Origin: Isoetes taiwanensis
Lineage: Eukaryota; Streptophyta; Lycopodiopsida; Isoetales; Isoetaceae
Assembly (NCBI GenBank): GCA_021234155.1
Contig: JAJEKV010000312.1
Location: 289,589-353,588 of the forward strand
Reading direction: 5' to 3'
DNA length: 64,000 bases
Below, piece after piece: positions 1-12,155 of this stretch; the stretch's first letter is position 1, and every line of letters begins with the position of its first letter. The position numbers were made by a program, and so were the translations under genes. A model generated the notes under the pieces. That model did not search any database. It saw only the letters and a program-made list of their open reading frames with translations, and was not told the origin of the DNA.

Positions 1-2518
1 TGAAACAATAGTCCTTTCTTGGCCATTGAAACTTTCGAGTATGATGGATCTTCTGTGCTGCATTTTCAAGCTTTTTGAAGCTATTCTAGTTATAAGGTAG
101 GAAGCAATAAAATAGAGATGTGTGATCTTTTATGAATTGACAGTTGAAGATATTGTTTGATGGAATACTAGTGCAAGGGTATGAGCAGCACAATCAAGAC
201 TTACGTTCTGTTGATGATACCCAAGACTTAGGCATAGTAAGTTACGTTCTTGAGTATCTTGAAGCATCTGGTTGTACAGTTGATTTGACATGCCAAGACC
301 AAGTCAAAATGAATGAGGCATATTTCACGAACATCGATTACACAAATGATTTATTTATTGCTTGGTTACAGTTATCTCGATATTTATTCCTATGTCACTC
401 TAGTGCATGCAGATAGGTGGTCGTGTTTATTATTTGAACGACAGTTGAACGTCTTGTGACATTTTCCTTGTTGAACATGTCATATTCTTATATGGGTGGG
501 AGCAGATTGTGAAGTCATGATATGGATTCAATGGCCATGTTCTAAGATCACTTTATAATAGATGAAAAGTAACTTGTCCTTTGCTCAAAGCTAGTGTTAG
601 ATAAGTGCATGCTGCGAATGGAGTTTAATATAGCAAAGAGATTGTAGCATTAGGGCAATGTTTATTTTTCATAGTCATTCATTTTGCAGATTGCAGACCC
701 AATGCAAAGCCAGTGCAGACCTAATGCAATGGCATGGTTTCAATTTTAAAAGGTGAGTTACAAATTACCTCAGGAACAAGGTTGACAATGGATAAATGTT
801 TAAGCATTTTCAAATGTCCTCTTTGATTCGATAACTTTTTATGTGTTTAGAGTCGATGATACAATCTCTATCAGTTAAATTCAAAATTCTATCAGAGTCA
901 ACCCTTCTAAATTGAGACAATCAATCGGACTTACAATTCTATGTTTGGACTTATGATTTGACAAACTTGAGGTTCTATATCTTGGATACATCACAATTTC
1001 CTTATATCTTAGATACATCGCAATTGAGGTTTAAAATTTGCCACAATATAGTAAGCATGCAAAACGCATTGTTACTTGCAAAAAAATATTCTTGCCTCCC
1101 ACCAAATGCTGGTATAAATAGACAAGTTTATATAGATCTGAAGTGTGGATACACATGGTATTTTATCAGCTATCTCTCGTTTTTTTGTTTCTAGCAATGC
1201 AACTAAATCTGAATAGAACTCTATGGGGATAGCCACTAAATGCACTTATGGTGTCTATTGTGGGAATCACTGAATTTAATTGATCTAAAGAACGCCATGG
1301 AAAGATGGTTGCTAAAGGAAGCACAAAACTTGGCCTGTTTAACTTGGCTTATATGTTTTTCATGGCAAGAAGACCCACATCTAATTTCGGCATAGCTTTG
1401 AAGACAAAAAAAAATGTAGGCTACTGAAGTTTATGTCCAGACATCAAGCTGGTGATTCACTAATCCACCAGCCTGTAAAAAAAGGTATAATGTTCTCGCA
1501 GAGAAGCCCTTCAAGATGGCCTTTTTGCAACTATCGAGTCTCCCTTGAATTTTTAGCAATTGCAAGGGCTCTCATGGTGGTTTTTGTTGTGGTACGCTTG
1601 ACTTAACTTTGGAAATCAAGCTTGTGTACAAACCCTGCAGCTCTTTTTGATGTGCAGTAAAGAACTTTATTTTAGTTTTGACATTGAATGTCATGAATTG
1701 TACACAATGCAGTGTGGAATAATACGATTTTCTTTTCGTCTTCGTAACAGAGAAAGAGCTAGCTTAAAAGCATATAATAACTTACGTTCTTGATTTGAGT
1801 AACTTCATGTATTAGCATGAAAGATAGCTGCACTGCTAGAGTGGTTCAAATAAGTCAAATAATAACGAGTCCTTGATTGCAAGGTTATTTGTGGATTTTT
1901 TTGTGCATTGTTTGTGTAGGGTTTGTACGCTGCAGAGTACCCTTATTTTAATCAAATTAGTATTAGCAAGCATGTCTACTATAGGGTTTGCTCTTCATAT
2001 TATTGATGGTTGGGTGGCCATTAAATATATGTACTCGAATGTGCTACAATAATCTCTGTGGTTCTTGCTAATGCTTTTGGGTTTATCATAGAGATTGAGA
2101 CATTGTTACCATAGAGATTCAAAGTATATGTCTTTTGAGAACACCAATGTATATTATGTTGTTGCGACTTTTCAGAACTTTCCTAAACTTCTACGTCCCC
2201 AATATTCTATATGCTTTTTGAATTAGGAATCGAATGGCTATTAGGCGAGGGATTTAATTGAAAACTTTGTGACTTTGGTCTAGATGCATACTCCCATTTG
2301 TCAGGACAATTGAGATAATTGAGAAGGTAAAATTTAAAAGACACACTTTTGGATTCACCCCCGTGATAGCAATAAATTAGGTGGATTATGATATTCGATG
2401 TAAGCAAATAGAATTTTGAGATTTACCAATGATTACTTGTTATAGATTGTTAAATGACTAGTAGACAATTATATAAATCTATATATGGCATTGTTGATCA
2501 ATCCAACTTCCACTATTA
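1..2518. other. Anonymous AT-rich DNA, no recognisable gene
   Basis: No gene family is recognisable here on either strand. The longest open stretch that looks at all coding is 144-416 on the plus strand (90 codons), preceded by a CAG that could be a splice acceptor. Its product is unfamiliar and has no visible domain, so it is not called as a gene. The short open frame at 958-1194 repeats a Y-I-L-D-T-S phrase twice and is probably a small local duplication. Confidence 0.5.
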
Positions 2519-3034
2519 TATTGACTTCTTGAACTTAATTTTTGACACTCAACTTTAGAATCTTGACCTATTTAAGCTCAAAATTCACTTTTCAGATGAC
2601 AATTGCGAATAATTTGAGAATTTGGTGACAATACTACAAGATGCGAGAATAATTTGAAAATTTGGCGACAATCACGCCAATAACTTCTTTGACCATGTTC
2701 TCCCTTGAAAGTTGGTAATAAAAAGGTCTTAGCTCTTAAGTTGAGGTTCCGCATTGCCGAAACTTAAAATGTGCGGGGCGTATTGACTTCTTCTAACTTA
2801 ATTTTTGACACTCAACTTTAGAATCTTGATCTATTTAAGCTCAAATTTCACTTTCACAATATTTTGAGAATTTGGTGACAATACTACGACGTCTTGAGAA
2901 TAAGTTGAAAATTTGGCGACAATCGCCAATAACCCGTTAGCCATGTGCTCCCTTGATAGTTGGTAGTAAAAAGGTGTTAGCCCTTGAGTTGAGGTTCTGC
3001 ATTGCTAGAAACTTGAAACGTGTAGGACGTATTT
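2519..3034. repeat. Two-unit tandem duplication of about 262 bp
   Basis: The text starting TTGACTTCTT at 2,521 recurs at 2,783 with the same order of landmarks (CTCAACTTTAGAATCTTGA, then TTTGGTGACAATACTAC, then GTTGAGGTTC). The units differ by scattered substitutions and a few short indels, so this is an old tandem duplication. No coding potential is seen. Confidence 0.85.
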
Positions 3035-3039
3035 TGGCA

Positions 3040-3225
3040 TTGTTTTGTAGGGGATCTTAAGGGAGGGTGTGGTTTGCAATGATTTTTTGAATAATCTTAA
3101 GGAATACTCCAGTAGCTTGGGGAATGTTAATATATCTCTAGAAACTCTCGAAGAATCTTAAAGAATATTCCCAAAATATTGGATAGTCTTAATGGAATGC
3201 TGATAAACTTAAAAATCTTATAGAA
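3040..3225 (-). repeat. Degenerate GGAATCTTAAG-type short repeat
   Basis: This stretch is built from drifting versions of GAATCTTAAGGAAT-like words (for example at 3,090-3,115 and 3,148-3,170). Read on the minus strand it matches the AGATTCC repeat at 22,821-23,395, so the two are probably pieces of one satellite-like family in opposite orientation. Confidence 0.55.
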
Positions 3226-3274
3226 ACTTACGTACGTACATTCGTCTCCGTACACCCCTTATAGTACACATACT

Positions 3275-4064
<790 letters not shown>

Positions 4065-4098
4065 GGGTCATTTCCCACTCGCCGTTAAGTTAGGTTAA
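4065..4098 (+). repeat. Left terminal inverted repeat of the 3.4-kb transposon
   Basis: It pairs with 7,471-7,504 on the opposite strand. Three mismatches are seen in the first 33 nt (positions 4, 16 and 20). Confidence 0.85.
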
Positions 4099-4961
4099 AT
4101 GGGACAAATAACCGAATGTTGGTTTCCCACTAACCCTTAAGATGATGCTAGTTAGGTTAGCTTTCGGTTAATTTTTAACTATAATTAACTTAATAGAGTG
4201 ACTTTCACACTTGCAATAGTTAGGTTAAAACTTTAACTGGCCAAAAAAAAATTAACTGAAATTAAAGAAAAGTTAAAGTGACCTTAGGGAGGTCTACTTA
4301 ATTTTCAATTTTTTGGTTAAGCGTTTTAACTTAACGTAACGTAACCATACTGAATGAGAAACTCCAACTTGTTAATGGCTAAGGACGGAACTCGTCTTCC
4401 GCGCAACAATGCTGGCCCTGGGTGCTCTGGAAGGCTCTGAAACAACAAGAGAACAAATAGAGAAGTATGTTTGAACGATCCAGTATGATTTAAGATTTCG
4501 GGGAGGCGGCATTTTTTGCGTGATTACGGTTTAGGTTCTTAACTCTAAAACAAGCTCTAACAATCCAGGCATCATCTAATCTAGCAAGTAAATGTTCTTT
4601 TTAAATAGTCTCACGATTGGTAACTTATTAAAGCATGATGAAAGATTCTCATTTCCTCAATGGCCTGTTGTAGCTCCTATTGTAAATTTATGAGAATTGA
4701 TATGCATTATTCTGTACCAGACTCTAATACGTTCATGGTTGAATATGATTGCATTGATTGTCTTGCATTTTATCATATTCATTGTTAGCTCAAGCAGCAT
4801 ATTCTTGCCACATGACTCTTAATACCCCCTATTGCAGGTTGTAAATCTTGATTCAGAATCTTCAGAGCATGAACAATTTGCCATACATGAACAGGTACTT
4901 TTGTCTGTTTTAAAAATGTTTAGTACATGCATGTATAGTATAAAGCCATTGCCTTATTTCT

Positions 4962-5108
4962 ATGAGAAGTTCTACATCGCAGCAAAAAGTTGATGAAGAA
5001 GAGCAAGAAGAAGAAGTTGAGGTTGATATGACTAGTCCATCTGCAAGTGTAAGTAAGAAGAGAAAGCGATGTAGAAATTGGCAACTTGATGAAGCATTGT
5101 TGCCTTAA
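4962..5108 (+). other. Short Glu/Lys-rich open frame inside the transposon
   Basis: A 48-codon frame begins at ATG 4,962 and stops at TAA 5,106-5,108. It encodes a run of Glu residues followed by a basic K-K-R-K-R cluster, resembling a nuclear protein or the DNA-binding protein that accompanies some DNA transposases. It may be one exon of a decayed element gene: the preceding segment at about 4,838-4,895 is also open, acidic, and ends at CAG before GTACTT. No family can be assigned from so short a stretch, and it may be chance. Confidence 0.25.
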
Positions 5109-6711
5109 ATCAGTTCCTTGGATGTAATGTGTAGCCACGGATGCACAACAACCATGTACTTTTGTCACAAGTAGCCTGGACTAAGGCAAGATCTATAATA
5201 AGGCTATTGTAGGACTATTGTCTCTCGTGATCTTTTAGGCATGCTTGAGGCAGATACTAATATGCAGAGCTTGAAGATGCTAATATGCAGAGCTTGAAGC
5301 AGATGTTGTTGATTCTTCTTGCATTTATTGTCTCTCATTCAAAACTTGCTATTGAATTCCTTTTATTGCACTATTTTGTGATGAAAGGGATGAATCTGAG
5401 GATCATGGTATGAATCTCTCCTTTATTTTTGTACATTGAGGGGCAGCATATGGTAAAAAAATAAACATTACGGATGGATTTAGCAAGATTTAGCATAATA
5501 TTTTATTTTTCCATAAGTCTGCCTGCTTTTGTTGGCACTGTGAAAAACAGTGCATATCTATTAGACATCAAGTATCCAGCTTTTATCACATGAACATTTA
5601 TAAATTTCCCACACTTTAGGGCTCCTATGCTAGTGCAAGCAGTTAACTGCAGCTTTTAGTTAGCTGCAAAGGAAGCTACGGAGTATACATTACAGGAAAA
5701 TGCCTTTTCTCTTGCAATGTAAATTAGATAGCTAGGATAGAAGAAGGCATGTTGGAAGAGAGAAAAGCAGACATTTCGAAATAGGGATGTGATGTCACAT
5801 GGTTTTATGTGGAACATCATTGATACACAACAACGTTATAAAGTGCTCTTTTCTTTTCCATGTTCCTGTAAGCAAATAGAATATCAGTTATGGAGTCTTG
5901 CTCAGTCTGACTGATTCCAGCCATACCTTCTTTACGTGTTTTATTATTGTCTACAAGTGAATGAAGGTAAATGCATGATATACTGTTAAAATGCCGAAGG
6001 AGCGTTTTTTGAAGTCACAAAGGGACATGTCATCACTCTAAAACCCAGGTACTGTTACTTAGGTTAATGTTACACAGGCTCTGCTTAATGTTAGACAGGT
6101 ACTGTTACAAGATCTGTAGTAGGACAGGCTAAGTAGTTCATGTTCTAAACTAGAATTATATTTAAGGTGAAAGAAATTTCTGATAGCCCTGATACCCCTT
6201 AGATATTTCAAGGTACCCAGGTACTGTTACACAGGTTAATGTTACACAGGTTAATGTATAGCAGACTGCCATGTAGATCTGTATAGGCTCTGCTTATTGC
6301 AGATCTCTATGTTAGATCTGTAGCAGACTGTCATGTGTAACAGATAGGTGCTTGTGAAAACAAGTAACGCTTGCTATATTCTTTTGTTACATTAAAACAT
6401 GCATGCACAGATTGATCTGGCTATAGCAGATCGAAATGATGTAAGACCTCTCGGATTTTAGTCGTCTGAATTTATGGAGCTGTTAGAGTGTTAGAGGTTT
6501 TGAATCATGAAAAGGTTAGGTCTCTCGGGCAGGATATTTGGTCGCTACAGTGCACTGCGTGAACAGTGCACTGAATGAACAGTGTTTTACGAGTGTTTTA
6601 AGATTTCAATTGGTATCAAGATTCTAAGCTGCACCTTCAATTCGTATAAAATTCTAATGGCTAATAACCTAGTGGCTTTTACACAACATCATTTATGATT
6701 CGAAATAACTA

Positions 6712-6867
6712 CTTAGTGCCAATACAAATGTAGAAGTTGAATGTTTTGTCCATAAGCACATCGCAGACAAAATGTAATAAGGAAACACACTTAGTGCCAA
6801 TACAAATGTAGAAGTTGAATATTTTGTCCATAAGCACATCGGAGACAAAATGTAAGAAGAAAACACA
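6712..6867. repeat. Two-unit tandem repeat, period 78 bp
   Basis: The unit begins CTTAGTGCCAATACAAATG at 6,712 and again at 6,790. The copies differ at a handful of positions (for example GCAGAC against GGAGAC). Confidence 0.95.
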
Positions 6868-6909
6868 TGGATATTGGAAATGCTATCTAGACGTGTTGGT
6901 GAATTTCGT

Positions 6910-7005
6910 GACCATGCAATTAGATACTGGTAAGCCTAAATGACCATGCAATTAGATACTGGTAAGCCTAAATGACCATGCAATTAAATACTGGTAAGCC
7001 TAAAT
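6910..7005. repeat. Three-unit tandem repeat, period 32 bp
   Basis: Units at 6,910-6,941, 6,942-6,973 and 6,974-7,005 all begin GACCATGCAATTA. Units 1 and 2 are identical and unit 3 has one substitution (AGATAC to AAATAC), indicating recent slippage-type expansion inside the transposon. Confidence 0.97.
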
Positions 7006-7470
7006 ATCCAACTTTGAGATGCTATTGGCTTGGAGGTTCAAATGCCAAGGGACATTATGGTCTCCTCCTTGCCTCTTCAAGATGCTATGCTCATAATGGT
7101 TAGTAAAATGATACATGTTGCATCTTGTGGTGTCCAATGCGTAGAGCAAGCATCCACGCCTAGGAGGCAATTGAATGTAATTGAAATTTGGCTTTATGTC
7201 ATGCTTTTTGGTGACTAGAACTATCTTAACTTAATATAAATTCTTAACTGGCAGTGTGAAACAAGCATAGTTAACGCTAACCTAACTTAGCCCTTTAACT
7301 GCTAGTGTGAATCACCAATTCAAGCATTAATTTAATTTTCTAAATCTAACTTAATGGGCATGATGGGAATGCAAATTTTCATGATGCGTTAAGTTAGTTC
7401 TAATTTAACCACCTCGATGGGAAACCATAGATTTTTTTTGGTTAGGTTATGAGATAACCAAATAGTTAAG

Positions 7471-7504
7471 CTAACCTAACTTAATGGCCAGTGGGAAATG
7501 GCCC
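7471..7504 (-). repeat. Right terminal inverted repeat of the 3.4-kb transposon
   Basis: The complement of 7,471-7,504 reproduces the left end at 4,065-4,098. The flanking ATA follows at 7,505. Confidence 0.85.
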
Positions 7505-8026
7505 ATATTGTCATAATGTTCTGCAACCTGCATGTAAAGCAAAATGCATGGCAGTAAGATGCAACATGCTTTTTTCTGATTTGCTATATTCAGTAAAGTC
7601 ATAAACCGGCCCAAATGCTGTTTTAAGTGTAAAAATTGAACACACCTTTTTGCGTACCATAGTAAATTCTGCCGTAAAATTTAACAGAACAAAAACCTTA
7701 CCAAATTTATGGAAAGTACAGAACTGCATGTTTTAAAGCAAAATATGGTTTATGAAATCCAAGTTCAGCATTGTGTCATGCTGTCTCAACAACCCCTATA
7801 TCCAACATGCTAGCATATTTGGAAGAGTGAAGTCGGTTACCTGCATTGAAACAAGCCCAAATTAGCTTTAAACAAGGTAATCAGGCAGGCAATGACAGGT
7901 AAGCAGTGACTTCAAACGGCTTATCGCCCTTTACCAAATAATTATAAGAGCCAGAGTTAGAAAAACATGCTATCAAGCTATCAGACCAAAGGACAGCTTC
8001 AGATCAGATATTTCAATTAGTTTTAT

Positions 8027-8470
8027 ACTGGGTGGAGATCGAAAATCAAATGCTACAGATACCGGAAGTAAAAGCAGCACCTCCAATATTGTTACATCAT
8101 GGTGTCAAGCATTAAATCAGATATGTGCATATTTTAAGATACAAGATAGGAAGCAGGGACATTAATCTATTTGATAAATCCACCAAGTAACTTGAGAAGG
8201 CAGCAGCAGGTAAGATCCTTCAACCTCCTTATGTGTCACACGATTTAAATCATTTTCTAAAGGGTGGAATAGGAAAATCATAAGCAAAAGATATCAGAAA
8301 TAGGGCAGTGCCTCAGATATTGTTACACTATGCTGTAAAGAAATAAATCAGAGATGTACCTATTTTAAGATACAAGATAGGAAGCAGGGCCACTATTTTA
8401 TTTAATGAATCTACCAAGAACCTGATTAGGTTGCACAGGATCCAATGCATCGTCCTCCTCATCGCTGTTA
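8027..8470. repeat. Degenerate direct duplication, offset about 232 bp
   Basis: Landmarks repeat in the same order at 8,027-8,215 and 8,259-8,430: GGGTGGA, then AAAATCA, then ATATTGTTACA, then TTTTAAGATACAAGATAGG (8,131 and 8,367), then GAAGCAGGG. The copies are diverged by indels. No coding function is evident. Confidence 0.7.
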
Positions 8471-8519
8471 GCCACTGGCTCCATATTGTCAGGTGAATCT
8501 CCAATGTTGGTGATGTTTG

Positions 8520-10710
8520 GGCATGGTGTATCTCTGGTGGAATTCTGCCCGCTTTTTGAGAAGAAATTCTTGAGAAGGCCCAGTGCTGGAAATCACAGAT
8601 TCAGACGTGGAACAAGGCTTACAGCGTCTTGCCAATGGGAAAGCCCCGGACCTGGATGGCATGCAGGCAGAATTGCTTAAGTGGGCGGGGCCATCCATAA
8701 TACCGATCTTGTGCCTTGTTCAACAAGGCATTCTGAGAAGGCTTCCGATGCTGGTGGACCAATAGCGAGTTGTTCCCATCTATAAAGGCGGGTGACCCCG
8801 ACCGCCCAGACCAATTACCGAACAATCATGGTCAGTTCGGTGTTTGCAAAATGCTTCTTTGGGATTCTCGAGCAGCGGTTGATTTGGCCGGGCAGAGGCG
8901 CAAAGAGAGATCTGGGCCCTCACCCGAGGCGGGATTCAGACCCGACACTCAACCATTGACCACATCTTCACATTGCGAGCTCTGGTTGAAGACGGCGAGA
9001 ACCGCCCGTCGGGATCTATATTGTTGCCGTGGATTTTGCAAAGGCATTTGACAACGTGCCTCGGGAAAAACTATGGGCAAGATTGCGGCATTGGGGGTTC
9101 GGTAGATTTGCGAGAATGCGATTATGGAACTTTATGAAAGATGCTGCCGAATTCGGTTGCGGCCGACAAGCCAACCATTTGATAGTAGTATCGGGGTTCG
9201 CCGGGGATGCCCTCTCTCCCCAACATTGTTTGGGCTTTACATTGATCAATTGAGAGCTGGCTTGCGATAATGGGGGGCGGCGGGGCTCACCTTCTCTACC
9301 GGATCATCAAGCGGTTAATATATGCCGATGATGTGGACCTCTAGCTTACACACCAGCGGACATGCAGCGACATCTCGATGCCACGGACACATTTTGTCAA
9401 GCGCCCGATATGCGCGTCAACTTGGCCAAGACTAAGGTGGTTTTCATATCATCTTCCGCGACGGTAGGATCCCCTCCTTCCGTTACCGAGGGCGAGAATG
9501 TGGAAGTAGCATCCACATACAAATATTTGGGAGTGGAGTTTCCGTCTACTATGCGGGACACATCCATACGGCGTTACGAAGTTCTGTACGGGCTGGAAAG
9601 CACTATATGCAATGCAAAACAATAGTCATAGAGCGGAGTTGTATGATTGGACCCATCAGTCACACTGTTCAAAGTCTTAGTGGAGCCTTGTCCTTTTATA
9701 CGGGGTTGAAGTATGGGGCCCGATGGTATCCCTAAGCTACTTGGAATGACTTGGAGCGGTGCGTAAAAAGCCTTCTTGGTAACGAGCACTAGGGGTGAAG
9801 TCCACAGTCCCATATCAAATTCTACGAGGGAAGCTTGATTCTTGCCTCTTTGAGGGCGGCCCTTGATCGCCACATTGTCTATTTCGGAAGGTGGTCAACA
9901 TGGGACGATGCTCGTCTCCCAAAACTAGCTTATATCATGGCAATGGGGCCACAGCGCCTCAAGGCATCTTTGGAGGGAAAAGAGAGCTCAATGGATGGCT
10001 AGATGGAATGTGCGAGAGCACGGTGCATACATGTGCAAACAGAGGCGATCGCCATAGCTTGAGGCAATATCTTGGCGCTTGCTTCATCGGCAAGCTTTGG
10101 GATGCCAGCGCCCTTGAACAGTCAAGACAAAGCACACTACCGGCGCCACATAAATCCCACATTGGAGCGAGGCCCACAATGCTACTGCGCACCCACTTGC
10201 CCATGAAAAGCTTGGACTCATTGCCTCCATTAAGACGGGGGCACATCATCTTGAATTGAGGCAGGCGGATGGATTGGTGAGCCACGTCGGGACGAGGAGC
10301 TCTGTCAATCTTTGCCAAATGGGAGTCATTGAGGATGAATCTCATACCCTTCAAAGTTGCCCAAACATATGATCAAATCCGGACGGCGCTATCCGAAGTT
10401 GGTCGGGCCCTGGCCACCGCTACATGTGACATTGAGCAACGGCATCCGTCACGGATGCTAGGATCATACCTTCGGGGAGGTCATGGACATGCGAGATCAG
10501 CTATGTCCTCGGGCACGCGACTTGACATGTACATACACATTTATTTCATGATGATGTATACTTATGCGGTTTGACGGCATTCTTATTGCGCACGGTTTTC
10601 CCTCGAAAACCCTCGGTGGGGTTTTTAACCGGACAAGTAATAAGTTTGCTGCGCTCCTTCTGGGTCCCATAGGCCGATTGGTCTCAGTGGACGATAAAAA
10701 AAACTATTCT
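8520..10710 (+). mobile_element. Decayed LINE (non-LTR retrotransposon), family 1
   Basis: This GC-richer block contains, in plus-strand order but in shifting frames, the expected parts of a LINE reverse transcriptase. An N-terminal motif L-A-N-G-K-A-P-D-L-D-G lies near 8,630-8,665. The palm motif D-F-A-K-A-F-D-N-V-P-R lies at 9,032-9,064. A catalytic Y-A-D-D is encoded at 9,321-9,332, and V-N-L-A-K-T-K-V-V-F follows at about 9,417-9,445. A C-terminal region with an E-D-E-S-H-T-L-Q-S-C-P-type zinc-knuckle pattern lies at about 10,330-10,365. Several frameshifts and stops separate these parts, so it is dead. The 3' end is probably the A-run and ATTCTATTCTA tail at 10,697-10,718. The 5' boundary is uncertain, and no target duplication was found. 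Confidence 0.85.
9029..9253 (+). pseudogene. LINE reverse transcriptase palm fragment
   Basis: The open segment begins with a D-F-A-K-A-F-D motif, whose first Asp is one of the metal-binding residues of reverse transcriptase palm motif A, followed by L-W-A-R-L-R-H-W-G-F. The frame then breaks before the Y-A-D-D motif at 9,321-9,332, which lies in a different reading phase. In an intact LINE these belong to one ORF2 protein that also carries an endonuclease; no endonuclease was recognised here. The fragment has no function of its own. Confidence 0.75.
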
Positions 10711-10717
10711 ATTCTAC

Positions 10718-11056
10718 TTATTTGGTGCTGCCATAGCCGGTGAAGTGGCCAAGCCATATTTGTTCCTTCTCCAGAAATGACTTTGTTGGCTGTGCAATGT
10801 TCTCACCCTCCATTCTGCATAGGGCCTTAAAATCCAGGCCGGATTTCTCAATTAAATCCATCAAACTAGCTCTGGTGTTGCCCTTGTTCAGAGCTCCTGG
10901 TGTCTTGCCCATTCCGGAATGGGCCTCAGCACAGCAAGCCGAGAACTCTAAGTTTATAGCAGGACTGATGCTAAAATAGCCGACCATGCATGGCCCTGAG
11001 CTATAAATCATTTTCCCAGATGCTCTATCCGTAATATCTGAAACAGACTCACCCAT
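10718..11056 (-). CDS. Unrecognised 112-codon open frame abutting the LINE tail
   Basis: The minus-strand frame runs from ATG 11,056 to a stop at 10,718, immediately beside the 3' tail of the family-1 LINE. The frame stays open upstream of the ATG for at least 15 codons, so the true start could lie further right or this may be an exon. The product has a balanced composition, four Cys in the first 100 residues and no transmembrane segment; I do not recognise the family. Beyond the LINE, at about 8,430-8,560, the same strand encodes an acidic Ser-Asp-Glu-rich stretch ending at a possible GT splice donor. One reading is therefore a host exon split by the LINE. This is speculative because no target duplication was found. 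Confidence 0.3.
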   Translation of the reverse strand: MGESVSDITDRASGKMIYSSGPCMVGYFSISPAINLEFSACCAEAHSGMGKTPGALNKGNTRASLMDLIEKSGLDFKALCRMEGENIAQPTKSFLEKEQIWLGHFTGYGSTK

Positions 11057-11608
11057 TATCTTCCGGCATGTGAGAAAATGAGCTCCTGATGCCGAGAATT
11101 CTATATTCCGGCATCCACCCTAAGCATCATGACAGCGAGTGGCTGGGTACAGGCCAGCCCGCGAATCCTCTTGTATCGTGAGCGGGATGATTTAGGTAAA
11201 CATTTCCAACCAAAGTCTGATGAAAAATATCTAGGTATGAGAAACAATATACCTGGTTCGAAGCAAGCACTTTTCTTCCATGGCCGAATAAGAGAATGAA
11301 TATAATCATTAGATTGAAGGTTTTCCCCAATGCATTTACCTTATTCCTGCATTGTTTAAATTTAATGGGTGCCCCCATGAAGTGTGCTTCTATTACAAGT
11401 TATCCAAAGTAAAGTGCTGGCCCTGTTAAATGCCAAACATATTCTCTTAAGGGCCTAAGATGACATACCCTGTGGTCCATAAGTGTGGAAAACGAACTGT
11501 TACATGGATACAATATAACATTTGGCAAATTAAAATCCTAGGTCATATGGACCAAATATTATGCCGCAGTAAATTGTCATGCATTGTTAGATCTACAAAA
11601 TAGAAACA

Positions 11609-11762
11609 TGTGCACCATGAGTGCCTATGGGCCAATAGTATGCGGTCAATATGTTAAGAGTAAATGTTTGCCAATAAATGGTCATGTGCACCATGAGTGC
11701 CTATGGGCCAATATGTTAAGAGTAAATGTTTGCCAATAAATGCTACAGAACTAAAGCTTGAC
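11609..11762. repeat. Two-unit tandem repeat, period about 76 bp
   Basis: GTGCACCATGAGTGCCTATG occurs at about 11,610 and 11,686, each followed by GTTAAGAGTAAATG and GCCAATAAATG. Unit 2 lacks the short GTATGCGGTCA insertion found in unit 1. Confidence 0.9.
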
Positions 11763-11819
11763 TTCTGCCTTGTGTAGTTTATATGCTGAAACCACAGGTC
11801 AGATGCATAAAACTCCATG

Positions 11820-12060
11820 TCTAAGGCTTTGCTTAGCCAGAAAAATGACCACAAGATGCCTCAGCAGTAAACAAATAAATTTCTGATACATCCTGCCATA
11901 TGGAGACCTGTTCATGGTTCTTAGAACCGAGCAACCTAGCAAATAGCTTCTAGGCTTCGCTAGTCAGAAAAAAATGACCTCAAGGTTTCATTACTGTTAA
12001 CTATTAAACTTCTTATACGTCTGACCATATGGAGACCTGTTCATATGTCATAAAGCCTAG
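11820..12060. repeat. Degenerate direct duplication of about 135 bp
   Basis: CCATATGGAGACCTGTTCAT occurs in both halves (at about 11,895 and 12,026). Each is preceded by AAAAATGACC and followed by a CCTAGCAAATAGC word, indicating a diverged tandem duplication. Confidence 0.75.
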
Positions 12061-12072
12061 CAAATAGCATTT

Positions 12073-12074
<2 letters not shown>

Positions 12075-12144
<70 letters not shown>
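12075..12144. repeat. (AT)n microsatellite
   Basis: An uninterrupted AT run of about 70 bp directly left of the first copy of the 2.7-kb duplicon. Confidence 0.97.
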
Positions 12145-12153
<9 letters not shown>

Positions 12154-12155
12154 GA

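Larger units (their letters stand above)
4065..7504. mobile_element. DNA transposon with 33-bp terminal inverted repeats, PIF/Harbinger-like in layout
   Basis: The ends are inverted copies of each other. The left end begins GGGTCATTTCCCACT and the right end, read on the minus strand, begins GGGCCATTTCCCACT; about 30 of the first 33 positions match. The trinucleotide ATA flanks both ends (4,062-4,064 and 7,505-7,507), consistent with a 3-bp target duplication. Both subterminal regions are dense in AAGTTAGGTTAA words and their complements. A 3-bp duplication with G-rich ends recalls PIF/Harbinger elements, whose usual target is TTA or TAA, so ATA is off consensus and the superfamily is not certain. 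No DDE transposase is recognisable. The interior holds a short Lys/Glu-rich frame, two sets of tandem repeats and unassigned DNA, so the element is non-autonomous or decayed. Confidence 0.8.

Noticed and set aside
6712-7005. Spaced direct repeats as a CRISPR-like array
   Set aside because: The units are tandem with no unique spacers, and the genome is a plant's.
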